From positions 62,001 through 126,000 of the forward strand of contig NZ_JAMYFE010000069.1 in assembly GCF_024129865.1 (NCBI RefSeq): 64,000 nucleotides of DNA. The letters are read 5' to 3'. The first letter of the stretch is position 1; every line of letters begins with the position of its first letter. Below, piece by piece: positions 28,855 through 38,293 of this stretch. Under the pieces are notes generated by a model. It ran no database searches, was not told the origin of the DNA, and saw only the letters and a program-made list of their open reading frames with translations. Both the position numbers and the translations under genes were made by a program. The stretch is from Stieleria tagensis (GTDB taxonomy: Bacteria > Planctomycetota > Planctomycetia > Pirellulales > Pirellulaceae).

Positions 28855-29907
28855 ATGAATCGCGACGCCATCATCGGATGCGTCTTGGGAACCGCGATCG
28901 GTGATGCGTTGGGGCTTCCCTACGAAGGCGTCTCGCCACAACGGGCTCAGCGACTGCTGGGACCTCCGGATCGCAATCGATTCTTTTTTGGACGCGGCAT
29001 GGTTTCGGATGACACCGAGCACACTTGCATGGTGGCTCAGTCGTTGATTGAAGCACATGATGATGTGGACATATTCACAAAGCGATTTGCGCGGCGCCTG
29101 CGGTGGTGGATTCTTGCTCTACCGGCAGGAGTTGGCAAAGCGACCGCGCGGGCGGGAGTCAAATTGTGGGTGGGGGTGAAACCGAAGCATGCGGGCGTCT
29201 TTTCCGCAGGCAACGGACCGGCAATGCGTGCGGCAATCATGGGTGCAGCGATCGACGATGTTCCGCTGATGCTGGAAATGGTGCGCGCATCTTCACGACT
29301 GACCCACAGCGATCCCAAAGCCGAATACGGAGCAATCGCCGTGGCGCTGGCGGCGAAGCACTCGCGCGACCACGACGCCGTCGATGCGAACCTTTGGCTC
29401 GCGCAAGTTGTCGATGCAATCGGAGACGAAGGCGAAGAACTGGCCAATCTGCTTCGCAAAGCAGTCGAGAGCGTCCGAGTCGGTGATCCAACGAAGGCGT
29501 TTGCGAAAATCTTGGGGCTGGAGAAAGGTGTCACCGGATACACGTATCACACCGTGCCAGTCGCGATTCATGCTTGGCTCTCGCACCCGAAGGACTTTCC
29601 ACAGGCCGTCACCACAATGATCGGGTGTGGCGGTGACGCTGACACAACCGCTGCGATCGTCGGCGGGATTGTTGGCACAGGCGTTGGTCGAACGGGTGTT
29701 CCCGATGAGTGGATTGATGGTCTGTGGGAATGGCCACGCAGTGTGACATGGATGTGTTCACTCGGTGAATCGTTGGCCGACTCGATCGACGGGAAACCGA
29801 ACCACAAGGTTCCCTCCATCAATCCGCTCAGTGTACTCGTTCGAAATCTGCTGTTTCTTTTCGTTGTCCTCTTTCACGGTTTCCGCCGCCTTGCCCCGCC
29901 ATACTGA
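28855..29907 (+). CDS. ADP-ribosylglycohydrolase family protein
   Basis: The protein starts with the family pattern from the ATG at 28855 (IIGCVLGTAIGDALGLPYEG). An upstream ATG at 28768 would add 29 residues with no family resemblance. The metal-binding motifs are visible: SDDTEHT near the N-terminus and GCGGDADTTAAIVGGIVG near the C-terminus. Members remove ADP-ribose from proteins or related substrates. The C-terminus ends in a hydrophobic segment (NLLFLFVVLFHGF) that could anchor the protein in a membrane. The stop overlaps the start of the M28 peptidase gene by one base (TGATG), so the two are coupled. Confidence 0.85.
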   Translation: MNRDAIIGCVLGTAIGDALGLPYEGVSPQRAQRLLGPPDRNRFFFGRGMVSDDTEHTCMVAQSLIEAHDDVDIFTKRFARRLRWWILALPAGVGKATARAGVKLWVGVKPKHAGVFSAGNGPAMRAAIMGAAIDDVPLMLEMVRASSRLTHSDPKAEYGAIAVALAAKHSRDHDAVDANLWLAQVVDAIGDEGEELANLLRKAVESVRVGDPTKAFAKILGLEKGVTGYTYHTVPVAIHAWLSHPKDFPQAVTTMIGCGGDADTTAAIVGGIVGTGVGRTGVPDEWIDGLWEWPRSVTWMCSLGESLADSIDGKPNHKVPSINPLSVLVRNLLFLFVVLFHGFRRLAPPY

Positions 29908-30812
29908 TGTCCGTTGAAACAGGAAGCATCGACCGCAACGAAATCGAAGCGAATCTCCGCCTGCATGTCGATCGGCTTGCGGGGCTGATCGGAGTACGCA
30001 CGTTGGCAAGACCGAAGACGATCAAGGCGACCATTGGTTATATCGAAGGTCAGTGGGCCGAGATGGGATACACGACTGTCCGCGAGTGTTACGACGCGCT
30101 CGGCGATGAAGCCACAAACCTGGTCGTTGAGCAACCCGGAATGAAACGTGCCGGCGAGATCGTATTGCTGGGGGCTCACTACGACACCGTATTTTCAACA
30201 CCCGGCGCCGATGACAATGCTTCGGCAGTGGCGGTCATGTTGGAAGTCAGTCGACTGCTTAGTGAACACACCGGCCGGCGGACCGCTCGCTATGTCGCGT
30301 TCGCTTGTGAAGAGCCGCCGTATTTCAACGTCGATGCGATGGGCAGCCAGCACCATGCCCGCGAGTCACGTCGCCGCGGCGACAACATCGTTGGAATGCT
30401 CTGTCTGGAAATGGTCGGCTACTATTGCCTGACAAAAGACTCGCAAGCCATCCCACCGGCGATCCCAAAATGGATGCACCGGTTTTTCCCCAATCGAGGC
30501 AACTTCCTTGCCGCCGTTGGCAACATGCCGTCATGGAAACTGAATTGGCACTTCCGCCGCGGATTCAAACGCGGAACACGGCGGATGCCATTGTTCTCAA
30601 TCTGCCTGCCCGAAAAAATCAACGAAATTCGGCTTAGCGACAACAGTTCTTTCTGGGATCAGGGTTATCCCGCATTGATGTTGACCGACACCAGCTATCT
30701 GCGCAATCCAAACTACCACCGAGCAACTGATACTCCTGACACTCTCGACTACCCACGCATGACCGAAGTCACCCTTGGTGTCGCCTCAGCCATGCGGCGG
30801 CTGCTGCGGTAG
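29907..30812 (+). CDS. M28 family zinc peptidase, copy 1
   Basis: The 301-residue protein has the M28 (aminopeptidase Y/S-like) metal ligands: GAHYDTVFSTPGADDNAS with the first histidine and bridging aspartate, ACEEPP with the catalytic and metal glutamates, LEMVGYY, and SDNSSFW followed by NYHRATDTPDTLDY with the last histidine. There is no signal peptide, so it should be cytoplasmic. Its paralogue at 62279-63169 is about 85 percent identical by eye. The coupled upstream ADP-ribosylglycohydrolase suggests a joint function, but none is known. Confidence 0.85.
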   Translation: MSVETGSIDRNEIEANLRLHVDRLAGLIGVRTLARPKTIKATIGYIEGQWAEMGYTTVRECYDALGDEATNLVVEQPGMKRAGEIVLLGAHYDTVFSTPGADDNASAVAVMLEVSRLLSEHTGRRTARYVAFACEEPPYFNVDAMGSQHHARESRRRGDNIVGMLCLEMVGYYCLTKDSQAIPPAIPKWMHRFFPNRGNFLAAVGNMPSWKLNWHFRRGFKRGTRRMPLFSICLPEKINEIRLSDNSSFWDQGYPALMLTDTSYLRNPNYHRATDTPDTLDYPRMTEVTLGVASAMRRLLR

Positions 30813-31217
30813 CAGGAATCACTCACGTGCAGACGAACGCACCGCCGATTTGGCAGTGTTCAGTTCAATAAAGCTTTTCGGTTGTGGATCTTGTTAAAGT
30901 TCTTAAACAGGTAGCTTCTTCGATGCCGCCCATCGCAGTCGTATCCCAGTCAGTGGCAGTGTTTCGCTGTGGCGTTTGCTCGCGACACCTTCCCGCCGAC
31001 CGAACGGTCAGCCTCTCACGGCCGATGAGGCATCCCCCTCACTTGCAAGTCAATCAATCCCCGGTGATTTTGCGAGGAGCTCGCCATGCGGTCGATCAAC
31101 TCGTTTGTTTTCAAACGACAGACCAGTAGCATTTCCCGGTCGTGTGGTTGCCGGTTACGATGGTGTTGTCGCTTCACCCCTTCGCCACGGGGGCATTTAC
31201 AGGTTCTTTGAGACGTC
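30813..31217. other. Intergenic stretch, no gene recognised
   Basis: About 400 bases separate the M28 gene from the next gene. Short frames occur on both strands, but none has convincing composition or resemblance. No tRNA-like fold or clear terminator was seen. Confidence 0.5.
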
Positions 31218-31676
31218 ATGAAAGCCGCCACGATCAGCCAGTTGAAGAAGGAACTCGTCAAGCTCGATCACGAGGATTTGCTTGATGTGTGTGTTCGATT
31301 GGCCAAGTTCAAAGTCGAGAGCAAAGAGCTGCTGACGTACTTGCTGATGAAAGCCGACGACGAGATTGGTTACGCCGAAGAACTGTGCGACGAAATTGAC
31401 CGGCAACTAAACGTGCCCGGCAAAATCCACAAAAAGACGCTTCGCAAAGTCGTCCGTTGGATGGACAAGTCGCTGCGGTTCTCCGGTGAAAAGGAAACTG
31501 AGTTGCAGGTGCGAATCCACTTTTGCCGGCGGATCAAGGACAAGCGAATCAGCTTCGGCGGCTGCCGTGTCAGCGAGAACATGTACGCCACGCAGCGAAA
31601 GAAGATTGACAAGGCGATCGACAAAGTTCATCCCGATTTGCAATTCGACTACAACCATCAGCTCTCGGGGCTCTGA
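31218..31676 (+). CDS. Conserved hypothetical small basic protein
   Basis: The 152-residue protein is rich in lysine, aspartate and leucine (MKAATISQLKKELVKLDHED, then LLDVCVRLAKFK) and predicted to be largely helical. The C-terminal third contains FGGCRVSENMYATQRKKIDK. It has no signal peptide or membrane segment. It resembles an uncharacterised family that occurs in Bacteroidetes and planctomycetes, but no function is known. The stop lies 14 bases from the convergent DUF2132 gene. Confidence 0.65.
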   Translation: MKAATISQLKKELVKLDHEDLLDVCVRLAKFKVESKELLTYLLMKADDEIGYAEELCDEIDRQLNVPGKIHKKTLRKVVRWMDKSLRFSGEKETELQVRIHFCRRIKDKRISFGGCRVSENMYATQRKKIDKAIDKVHPDLQFDYNHQLSGL

Positions 31677-31690
31677 AACCGCGCCGACCT

Positions 31691-32011
31691 TTACTCTTGC
31701 CGACGTGCTCGATCCCAAACGCTGCCCCTTTCGTTTGGTTCTTCATCGACATCGACATCGACATCGACATTGTTCTTGCCTTTCCGCTGGTCGAAGCTGA
31801 TGGAATTTAGGTACAGCCGCTCGACCTTGGCCCGCGCCCAGTCCGCTTTGCGAAGAAACTTCAGGCTGCTGTTGATGCTCGGCTCGTATTGAAAGCAGTG
31901 GATATTGATCCGATCCCCGAGTCGGTCCCAACCGTACTCGGCGACCAAGTATTCGAGGATGGCTTTGAGCGTGATTCCGTGCAGCGGATTGTTGGGCTGA
32001 GATTGATTCAT
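31691..32011 (-). CDS. DUF2132 (VF530 family) probable DNA-binding protein
   Basis: The 106-residue protein begins with the family signature NNPLHGITLKAILEYLV, followed by YGWDRLGDRINIHCF and SINSSLKFLRKADWARAKVE. The family's structural representative is from Vibrio fischeri and a DNA-binding role has been suggested. The C-terminal tail goes beyond the usual family length and contains Asn-(Val-Asp)4, encoded by a tandem hexamer. The start overlaps the small frame on its upstream side by four bases. Confidence 0.85.
   Translation of the reverse strand: MNQSQPNNPLHGITLKAILEYLVAEYGWDRLGDRINIHCFQYEPSINSSLKFLRKADWARAKVERLYLNSISFDQRKGKNNVDVDVDVDEEPNERGSVWDRARRQE
31745..31770. repeat. Tandem hexamer repeat (ATCGAC, four copies)
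   Basis: Four perfect copies of ATCGAC followed by AT lie inside the 3' end of the DUF2132 gene. On the coding (minus) strand they specify alternating Val and Asp. Because the unit is six bases, gain or loss of copies would lengthen or shorten the acidic tail without shifting the frame. Confidence 0.8.
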
Positions 32012-32259
32012 CGCGGTGATTGAGCTTTGATTTGATTCAGTCGACTACGAGCGGTGCCCCGTCGCATCAGTCGTTTGGTATGCAGGAGCTGGGCCAATTC
32101 GGCGCGAGACGCATTGTCCAGTGCGTCTTGCGTTCCCTCTGCGAAATCGGCTGACCTGAGCAAGGATACCTGCAAAGTTCGGAATGGGAGAATGTAGAGC
32201 ATTGCGGTGTCATTTAACAGCGCTGTGACGTTGGCTGTGATGGCAAACTCGCTCTGCAA
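32008..32259 (-). CDS. Possible small hypothetical protein
   Basis: The frame has 83 residues from a TTG at 32259, or 64 from the ATG at 32202. Its stop overlaps the start of the DUF2132 gene by four bases, which is what a coupled gene would show. The second half (DALDNASRAELAQLLHTKRL, then MRRGTARSR) reads like a helical basic peptide. There is no ribosome-binding site of note and no recognised family, so the frame may be spurious. Confidence 0.3.
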   Translation of the reverse strand: MQSEFAITANVTALLNDTAMLYILPFRTLQVSLLRSADFAEGTQDALDNASRAELAQLLHTKRLMRRGTARSRLNQIKAQSPR

Positions 32260-32365
32260 CGATCGCTCGACGGTTCTCTTGGGTGGGTTAGAATGCCTGT
32301 CTGCACGGTTTCTGTGGCAGGCTGCGGTGTTCAGTGATGCAAGTGTTAGGAGATAGGAGCAAGCG

Positions 32366-32686
32366 TTGACAAAACGAGAAATCGATCAAAAGGCGGCAAT
32401 CATGATTGTCATTGAACACTTTGGTGATATTCCGCCAGGCACGAAGTGTTCTGCAGTGTTCTTTGACACGGAGAGGATTCGCCGGGAAAAGGAGTTCCAC
32501 GCAAAATTGTACAGTGAGAACGGTGTACATGATCTGGCGATCCTTCAAGCGATGGTTGCCGCCAATGTGCCTGACGAACCCTATTGGTTGGTCTCCCTAA
32601 AGCCAGGCGAGGGTGCGTCTGGAGGTGTGACTCGCCTGCACAGAGTGGACGACCGAACCGGGAAGATTCTTGCTGATCCAGCCTGA
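32366..32686 (+). CDS. Small hypothetical protein
   Basis: The 106-residue protein starts at a TTG with GGAGATAGGAGC just upstream, a plausible ribosome-binding site. The sequence is hydrophilic, with a conserved-looking core (EFHAKLYSENGVHDLAIL, then PYWLVSLKPGEG). No signal peptide, membrane segment or known domain was recognised. Codon use is similar to neighbouring genes. It may be a real single-gene unit. Confidence 0.45.
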   Translation: MTKREIDQKAAIMIVIEHFGDIPPGTKCSAVFFDTERIRREKEFHAKLYSENGVHDLAILQAMVAANVPDEPYWLVSLKPGEGASGGVTRLHRVDDRTGKILADPA

Positions 32687-32986
32687 AAAATGTCGGACAC
32701 ATTTTAAAGCCGACGATCTTTCACGCGATTCCTCAAAGTTGGCAAAAGAATGAAACTCAGGAGCGGAGTGGAAAAATGAATGGGCGAACGAAGGGTTTTG
32801 AGGCGGTGGTAGAGAACAAACAGCACGGCGATTGAATTTGCATAAAGCCATTTTTCTGCCCTCACCACCCTCTCAGATACAGCGATTCCCGGCCCGATTT
32901 GGCATGACGGGCACGTTGAACAGAAATTTTGGAACGTTTTCTGTAACAATTTGGACTTTCGTGTGGGTATCTCATGGAGGCAAATA
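32687..32986. other. Upstream region of the sigma/kinase pair
   Basis: No gene was recognised here. The final 60 bases are AT-rich and contain GGAAC at about 32931, which can be a -35 element of ECF promoters, but no matching -10 element was identified with confidence. The start of the sigma gene is at the end of this stretch. Confidence 0.35.
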
Positions 32987-33580
32987 TTGCAGGGTCCAGA
33001 AACACGACCGTCATTGATCGGCAAGCTACGCGATCCGGCATCCCATGATGCTTGGGCGGAGTTTGTAAGTCTGTATCAGCCGATTGTGTATCGAGTTGCT
33101 CGTCAGCGTGGGCTGCAGCATGCGGATGCTGAAGATTTAATTCAGGATGTGTTTGCGACCGTTGGTCGTAAAGTTGGCGAATTTGATTTTCAACATGGCG
33201 GATCATTTCGCGGCTGGCTGATGAAGATCGCACGCGATTTGGTCGTCAACAAACTGACTCGTGGACCCCGCGACATTGGCAGTGGCGATTCAGACGTCCA
33301 CGTGATGTTGGGACAGCAGTTAGACCAAAATAAAACGCTATCGCTGCTGAGAGTTGAACATCAAAGAGCGTTGTTAGCTCGAGCCGCCGAGAGAATGCGT
33401 GATTCAGTCAGCCGACCCACCTGGGATGCGTTTTGGTTAACGGCGGTCGAAGGAAATTCGATCGCACAAGTCGCTGAAAGACTTGGGAAAACCGAAGGAG
33501 CGGTTCGCGTCGCTCGCTGTCGCGTTTTGGCACAACTACGAAAAGAGGTACAGTCTGATGATTGCCCGTTTTCATTATGA
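32987..33580 (+). CDS. ECF-type RNA polymerase sigma factor
   Basis: The TTG at 32987 is preferred because TGGAGG lies seven bases upstream; the product has 197 residues. An extended frame begins at a TTG at 32951. Sigma region 2 is clear (YQPIVYRVARQRGLQHADAE, then DLIQDVFATV), and region 4 ends in the helix-turn-helix (SIAQVAERLGKTEGAVRVAR). Such short sigma factors lack regions 1 and 3. The Ser/Thr kinase gene starts inside the last 23 bases of this gene, so the two are coupled. In planctomycetes this pairing is common, and the kinase is thought to control the sigma factor. No separate anti-sigma gene is present. Confidence 0.88.
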   Translation: MQGPETRPSLIGKLRDPASHDAWAEFVSLYQPIVYRVARQRGLQHADAEDLIQDVFATVGRKVGEFDFQHGGSFRGWLMKIARDLVVNKLTRGPRDIGSGDSDVHVMLGQQLDQNKTLSLLRVEHQRALLARAAERMRDSVSRPTWDAFWLTAVEGNSIAQVAERLGKTEGAVRVARCRVLAQLRKEVQSDDCPFSL

Positions 33581-36500
33581 CCGCCAGACATTGGGCCGCT
33601 TTGTCAATGAAGAAGGCGGCATTGAAACCGCCGAGATTACTTCCCACATTGAAGAATGCGAGCTTTGTCAGGCGAGGCTTGAATCATTGTTCGCTGACGG
33701 ACTGACCATGGATGTTGCCGGAGAATTGTTGCGAGATCCCATCGTGGACATTGGCAAAAGTCCTGTGTGTCCGGATCAAGAAAAGATTCGAGCGAATCCC
33801 GCGACGTTCCTACAACCCACCGAGCATCCGGGTTCTCTAGGACGTTTCGCCCGCTTTGAGATCATGGAGATTCTTGGCCGCGGCGGGATGGGGATTGTGA
33901 TGCGCGGCTACGACACGTCGCTCGATCGACACTGCGCCGTGAAAGTGCTGGCACCTGAACTGGCAACCAGCGCGGCGGCGAGAAAACGATTTTCGCGGGA
34001 AGCCAAGAGTGCGGCAGCTGTCGTGCATGCTCACGTCGTGCCGATTCAAACGGTCGATGAGCATGCCGACCTGCCGTATCTGGTCATGCCAGTCGTGGGA
34101 GGCAAAAGCCTGCAACAGCGAGTCGAATCCGACGGTCCGTTGTCTCTCATCGAAACCGTTCGCATTGCGATGCAAGTCGCCGAAGGCTTGGCCGCCGCGC
34201 ATGCGCAAGGGCTCGTTCACCGCGACATCAAGCCAGCGAATATTTTGCTTGAAAACGGCGTTGAGCGAGTGCAAATCACCGACTTCGGTTTGGCCCGCGC
34301 CGTTGACGACGCCAGCATGACGCGCAGCGGTGTGATCGCAGGCACCCCGCAATACATGTCGCCCGAACAGGCTCACGGCGATGAGATCGACCATCGTAGT
34401 GATCTGTTTTCGCTCGGCAGTGTGATGTACTTCATGCTCACCGGCCGCAGCCCGTTCCGAGCGGAAACCACAATGGGCGTGCTCAATCGGATCGGCAACG
34501 ACCAGCCTCGTTCCCTGCGGAGCATCAACGCCGGAGTTCCCGACTGGATGGAACAGATTGTCGGCAAGCTACTTTCTAAGTCACCCGAAGATCGCTATCC
34601 GGCCGCCACGGATGTCGCAACACTGTTGCAAGAGTGGCACGCCCACTTGCAGCAACCGGAGATCGTCGTCCGTCCTAGCGAACCGACGGCGCCAGTTGCG
34701 GGTCCCGCAACCCTACCGATACTCGCAGCAAGTGGCGGCCGGTCACGAATCTACGGCTTGCTCGTCGCCCTGTCCTTGTTCGGCGTCTTTGCTCTAGCGG
34801 GCATATTGATCGTGTTGGAACTGAAAAAAGGCACGCTGACGATTGAGTCGGAAGTGGATGATGTCGCGATCCGAATTGTGAAAGGCGATGAAACCGTCAG
34901 ACAATTGACCGTCAACCAATCGGGAGAAACAGTTCGAATCTCGGCGGGGAACTATGTGGTTAAAATCGATGGACCCACCGACGGGATAGACATCGAGAAC
35001 GGTCATGTTTTGATACATCGTGGTGATCGAGAAATCGCCAAAATTGTACGTTCTGATGTCTCGGTTCAGAATCCACTTTCCGGATCGCTTCAACCAATTG
35101 AAATCGCCATCGGTGAATCTCAATTCGCCGAAGGTGATCAGATAGAAATACAAACGGTGACATCGTCAGGGGACGGGTTTGAGGTCGGAGCAACGGTGAC
35201 GGTCAAAGGAGTGTACACGCTTGAGTCAGCCGACACTGCTGATCTGTGTTTCTATTCGACGACGACGTTGAAGGCTGGCGAGAAACCGGTTGCCACGCCT
35301 ATCCAACCAAGCCAACGTGTGGAAGCCAAACGGGGAACCCATAAATTTACACTCTCAAAAGTTGTTCGAAAAATCGGACGTCCGCATATCACATTTTATG
35401 ACCGTACAACCGGAAACGGGATCGGCGGCGTGTACTTTTCGGAGATAGAACACGTCGTATCAGGCACCCTTGGTTTCAATTCGATCGCTAATCCGACCAA
35501 GGCCGATCCTGCATCCCGGATGTTGGCGGCGCTACAGTCCGAACACCAGGAACTTCGAAACGTCTACCATCAAGCGGTGAGCGAGGCAGCGGACGAAGCA
35601 GAATCGAATCGAGTCCGCAACGAGATGGACCCGCGCGAGATCATGCCGGCTAAGTACCTGGCGTTTGAAGAGCAGCACCGCGGTACCGATGTGGGTTTGA
35701 AGGCCTTGATTGAAGCTGCCAAGCCGGCGGCGTTCTTTTTAGTCGATCCGGCGTCCCGTGCAGGCAGGGCGCGGGTGGAGGCTGCGAATCGAGTACTCAA
35801 GCACTACGTGGATCATCAAGGACTGGACGAGTATGAGACCTATTTCAGTAGTGGTCCGTCTTTTTTGCAGCCTGGTGGATACTTGCAAACCCTGGGCGAA
35901 AAGAGTCCCCATCCCGAGACGCGGGCCGAGGCCTTGATCGCGCAGCTTGTCGAGGGAAATCGATGTTTGACGGGGGAGTCGCAACTGCCAGCAATCATCC
36001 GCAGAAACAGAGAGTCGCTTACTAGCGAAGACGACGATTCACCACAGGCAAAGATCGAATTGCTGAACATGCTCAAAAAGCTTGAGGGGATGGATTTCAA
36101 TCAGCTGCGCGCGGACTTGAACGACAAACTGGCACGTTTGGCCGATGACTATTCCGACGTCCGAGTACAACGCTACGGCACGGGTGGTGTTGCGGCAATC
36201 AGGCTCTCTCACGCGATCAACAGGGTGACCCCAGGCGCGAAAGCACCCGCTATCGAAGCGACTGACGTTAACGGACGGCCATTTCAATCAAGCATGTTGA
36301 GCGGGAAAGTCGTGGTGTTGATCTTCGGCGAAGGCCACAACGACGACTACAAAGAGATGTACGGTCCGATACGGCAATTGGTCGCGAAGTACAGTTCGGC
36401 GCCCATGCAAGTCGTCGGAATCATCGCCACAGATGATCACGAGAGTCTGCGTGCCGCTTCACAGCGTGGCGACCTGAACTTCACCGTGATTCCACAGCCA

Positions 36501-37307
36501 CTGTTCGATGCTCCGCTATCGCTTGACTGGGGAATCGACGCCTATCCCTCGGTCTATCTCATCGACGCAGAGGGTATCCTGCAGCCGGAAATGAAAATGC
36601 TGAACTACGGTGCAGGTGGCTACGACACACGCGATATCGACGACAAAATCGCTGAGTTATTGAAGGCATCGACGTACGCCCAGGTTGGATCACCAATGAC
36701 GTTTGACGTGGCTAAATTCGCTTCCAGGCCCACCAAAGTTCGCGATGAACAAGACGAGAGTTCGTACTGCTTGGTCTGGGATTCAGCCGACAAAGTGTCC
36801 CTTCGACAGGAATTTGCAAATACACTCGATCTGGAGTTGAAGACACGCTCCGCAGTCAATGCACTGCTCTCTGAGATCTGGGCAAAGTATGTGGACGACG
36901 AATATGATCGGACTGATTACTCCAGAGCGGCCGATGGGCACCTGATCGCTGAGATCGGTGATATTTCAATGGACCGCAATGGTCTAGCCAACGAGTTCTG
37001 GTCGAAGCTTGGGGGAATTGTCTCCGACGCCCAGCGTGAACAAATCTTTGATGCCTTCAAGACGAGAAGTGATCGAGCATTCGATGAAATTTGGAAGTCG
37101 AGATCACACGCTTATCCCACTTTACTCGGTTGGTCGAAAGATAATTCACCAGTGCGAGTGGAAATCACGAAGCATAGCAAAGGATTCCACTGGTACGTGC
37201 GGGCCGGGCGTCATGGGGTGACAGGCGAGGGAGAAGGACTTCCGCCAGAGTTGGAGCACTATTTCATTCTTGGCAATGAAGCGCTGAGAGCCAAAAAGGA
37301 TCCTTGA
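33558..37307 (+). CDS. Transmembrane Ser/Thr protein kinase with thioredoxin-fold C-terminal region
   Basis: The protein has 1,249 residues from the ATG at 33558. An N-terminal His-x3-Cys-x2-Cys segment (HIEECELC, residues 30-37) looks like an anti-sigma zinc site. The kinase domain spans about residues 98-365, with the glycine loop GRGGMG (107-112), catalytic lysine K129, HRD at 221-223, DFG at 242-244 and SPE at 268-270. One membrane segment lies at about 399-420. The extracytoplasmic part is long, and about residues 888-1030 resemble a TlpA/AhpC-type thioredoxin fold (GAKAPAIEATDVNGRPF, then VVVLIFGEGHNDDY). The CxxC active site is absent there. Coupling to the sigma gene, together with the zinc-like motif, suggests a sensor that controls that sigma factor; this is inference. 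Confidence 0.88.
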   Translation: MIARFHYDRQTLGRFVNEEGGIETAEITSHIEECELCQARLESLFADGLTMDVAGELLRDPIVDIGKSPVCPDQEKIRANPATFLQPTEHPGSLGRFARFEIMEILGRGGMGIVMRGYDTSLDRHCAVKVLAPELATSAAARKRFSREAKSAAAVVHAHVVPIQTVDEHADLPYLVMPVVGGKSLQQRVESDGPLSLIETVRIAMQVAEGLAAAHAQGLVHRDIKPANILLENGVERVQITDFGLARAVDDASMTRSGVIAGTPQYMSPEQAHGDEIDHRSDLFSLGSVMYFMLTGRSPFRAETTMGVLNRIGNDQPRSLRSINAGVPDWMEQIVGKLLSKSPEDRYPAATDVATLLQEWHAHLQQPEIVVRPSEPTAPVAGPATLPILAASGGRSRIYGLLVALSLFGVFALAGILIVLELKKGTLTIESEVDDVAIRIVKGDETVRQLTVNQSGETVRISAGNYVVKIDGPTDGIDIENGHVLIHRGDREIAKIVRSDVSVQNPLSGSLQPIEIAIGESQFAEGDQIEIQTVTSSGDGFEVGATVTVKGVYTLESADTADLCFYSTTTLKAGEKPVATPIQPSQRVEAKRGTHKFTLSKVVRKIGRPHITFYDRTTGNGIGGVYFSEIEHVVSGTLGFNSIANPTKADPASRMLAALQSEHQELRNVYHQAVSEAADEAESNRVRNEMDPREIMPAKYLAFEEQHRGTDVGLKALIEAAKPAAFFLVDPASRAGRARVEAANRVLKHYVDHQGLDEYETYFSSGPSFLQPGGYLQTLGEKSPHPETRAEALIAQLVEGNRCLTGESQLPAIIRRNRESLTSEDDDSPQAKIELLNMLKKLEGMDFNQLRADLNDKLARLADDYSDVRVQRYGTGGVAAIRLSHAINRVTPGAKAPAIEATDVNGRPFQSSMLSGKVVVLIFGEGHNDDYKEMYGPIRQLVAKYSSAPMQVVGIIATDDHESLRAASQRGDLNFTVIPQPLFDAPLSLDWGIDAYPSVYLIDAEGILQPEMKMLNYGAGGYDTRDIDDKIAELLKASTYAQVGSPMTFDVAKFASRPTKVRDEQDESSYCLVWDSADKVSLRQEFANTLDLELKTRSAVNALLSEIWAKYVDDEYDRTDYSRAADGHLIAEIGDISMDRNGLANEFWSKLGGIVSDAQREQIFDAFKTRSDRAFDEIWKSRSHAYPTLLGWSKDNSPVRVEITKHSKGFHWYVRAGRHGVTGEGEGLPPELEHYFILGNEALRAKKDP

Positions 37308-37552
37308 ATCGACCAGCGTGACAACGACCAGGACAGCAATAACGACCGCGCGAAGGCAGATGACTTGGGGACACCGACGTATCGATTGTCGGGCACGTGT
37401 ACTCTTTTGAAGCCCGGTCAACGGTGATTCGTCGGAATTCTATGGCGGACAGGAGGGAGGACGCTCACCAAATCCGGGTGTGGGTTTTGCCACCACCGAA
37501 GTAATTCATGAACGTTCACTTTGGAATGACTCAGATCATGGGCTGGATTGGA

Positions 37553-38293
37553 TTATGCCGCGTCATTGGGCACCGCAGATGGCGGCACAAAGTCATGCCA
37601 AGTCATCGCGTCGGGCAAAATCGGTGATGATGCAAATTCCAAATGCAAAATGCGGCGATGCCGCTGGGTGTTTGGCCGAGAAACGCCGCTTGAGTGACTT
37701 ATCAGCGGACGCATGGCCAGCACGTCGCCGGCTTGTGCGTGAACGGAAACGGTCGCATTCAACCCGTCGCCTTCACTCGTCGATGAAACGTGTGATCCAG
37801 GAATGACCCGCAGCGGTCCATTTTCGTCGGTGACTTCATCGAGGTGAATCCGCAATGTCAACATCTGTTTCAACACTTCATCGCACGCAATCACATGCGG
37901 CACACCGGCCTTGGTCGTCGGCCGCGAGAATGATTCCGAAACGATCGAGTTGTCTTTCACCGCGATCGCTGTGTCTTTGTGCCAAGCCAACGCCCAAGTC
38001 CGATCCGGCGGCTTGTCAAAGAACAACGCACGCACCAACCCAAACGATTCGCCAAGGTGTTCACGCAAAAAAGCCACGAGCGACTCACATTGCCAAACCC
38101 TTGTGACCTCTGGGATCGAAGCGATTAAATTTCGTGCCGCGTAAACATGTCCACGACTGGATCGTGCCCGCACGTCCTCGGAATCAATGTCAAACGTGGC
38201 GCGACAAATGTCCAACATGCGCTCGACTACTTCCTTTGTCACCGTTTGTTTCAGCAAACAGAAACCATCGCGTTGCAGATTCTGTACATCCAT
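37553..38293 (-). CDS. Phytanoyl-CoA dioxygenase (PhyH) family protein
   Basis: The 246-residue protein starts at an ATG preceded by GGGAGA. It matches the PhyH family of Fe(II)/2-oxoglutarate oxygenases. The metal-binding His-x-Asp pair is H105/D107 (ALAWHKDTAI), the distal histidine is H200 (PLISHSSGVS), and the segment ENGPLRVIPGSH is typical. The substrate is not known; family members hydroxylate a wide range of small molecules. It stands alone, convergent with the kinase gene. The 245 bases between the two genes hold nothing recognisable. Confidence 0.9.
   Translation of the reverse strand: MDVQNLQRDGFCLLKQTVTKEVVERMLDICRATFDIDSEDVRARSSRGHVYAARNLIASIPEVTRVWQCESLVAFLREHLGESFGLVRALFFDKPPDRTWALAWHKDTAIAVKDNSIVSESFSRPTTKAGVPHVIACDEVLKQMLTLRIHLDEVTDENGPLRVIPGSHVSSTSEGDGLNATVSVHAQAGDVLAMRPLISHSSGVSRPNTQRHRRILHLEFASSPILPDAMTWHDFVPPSAVPNDAA

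Noticed and set aside
31745-31770. Short tandem repeat considered as a CRISPR array
   Set aside because: The units are six bases and contiguous with no spacers, and they are inside a coding sequence.
32973-33050. ATG at 32974 as start of the sigma factor
   Set aside because: It is out of frame with the sigma domains; the TTG at 32987 with a ribosome-binding site fits.
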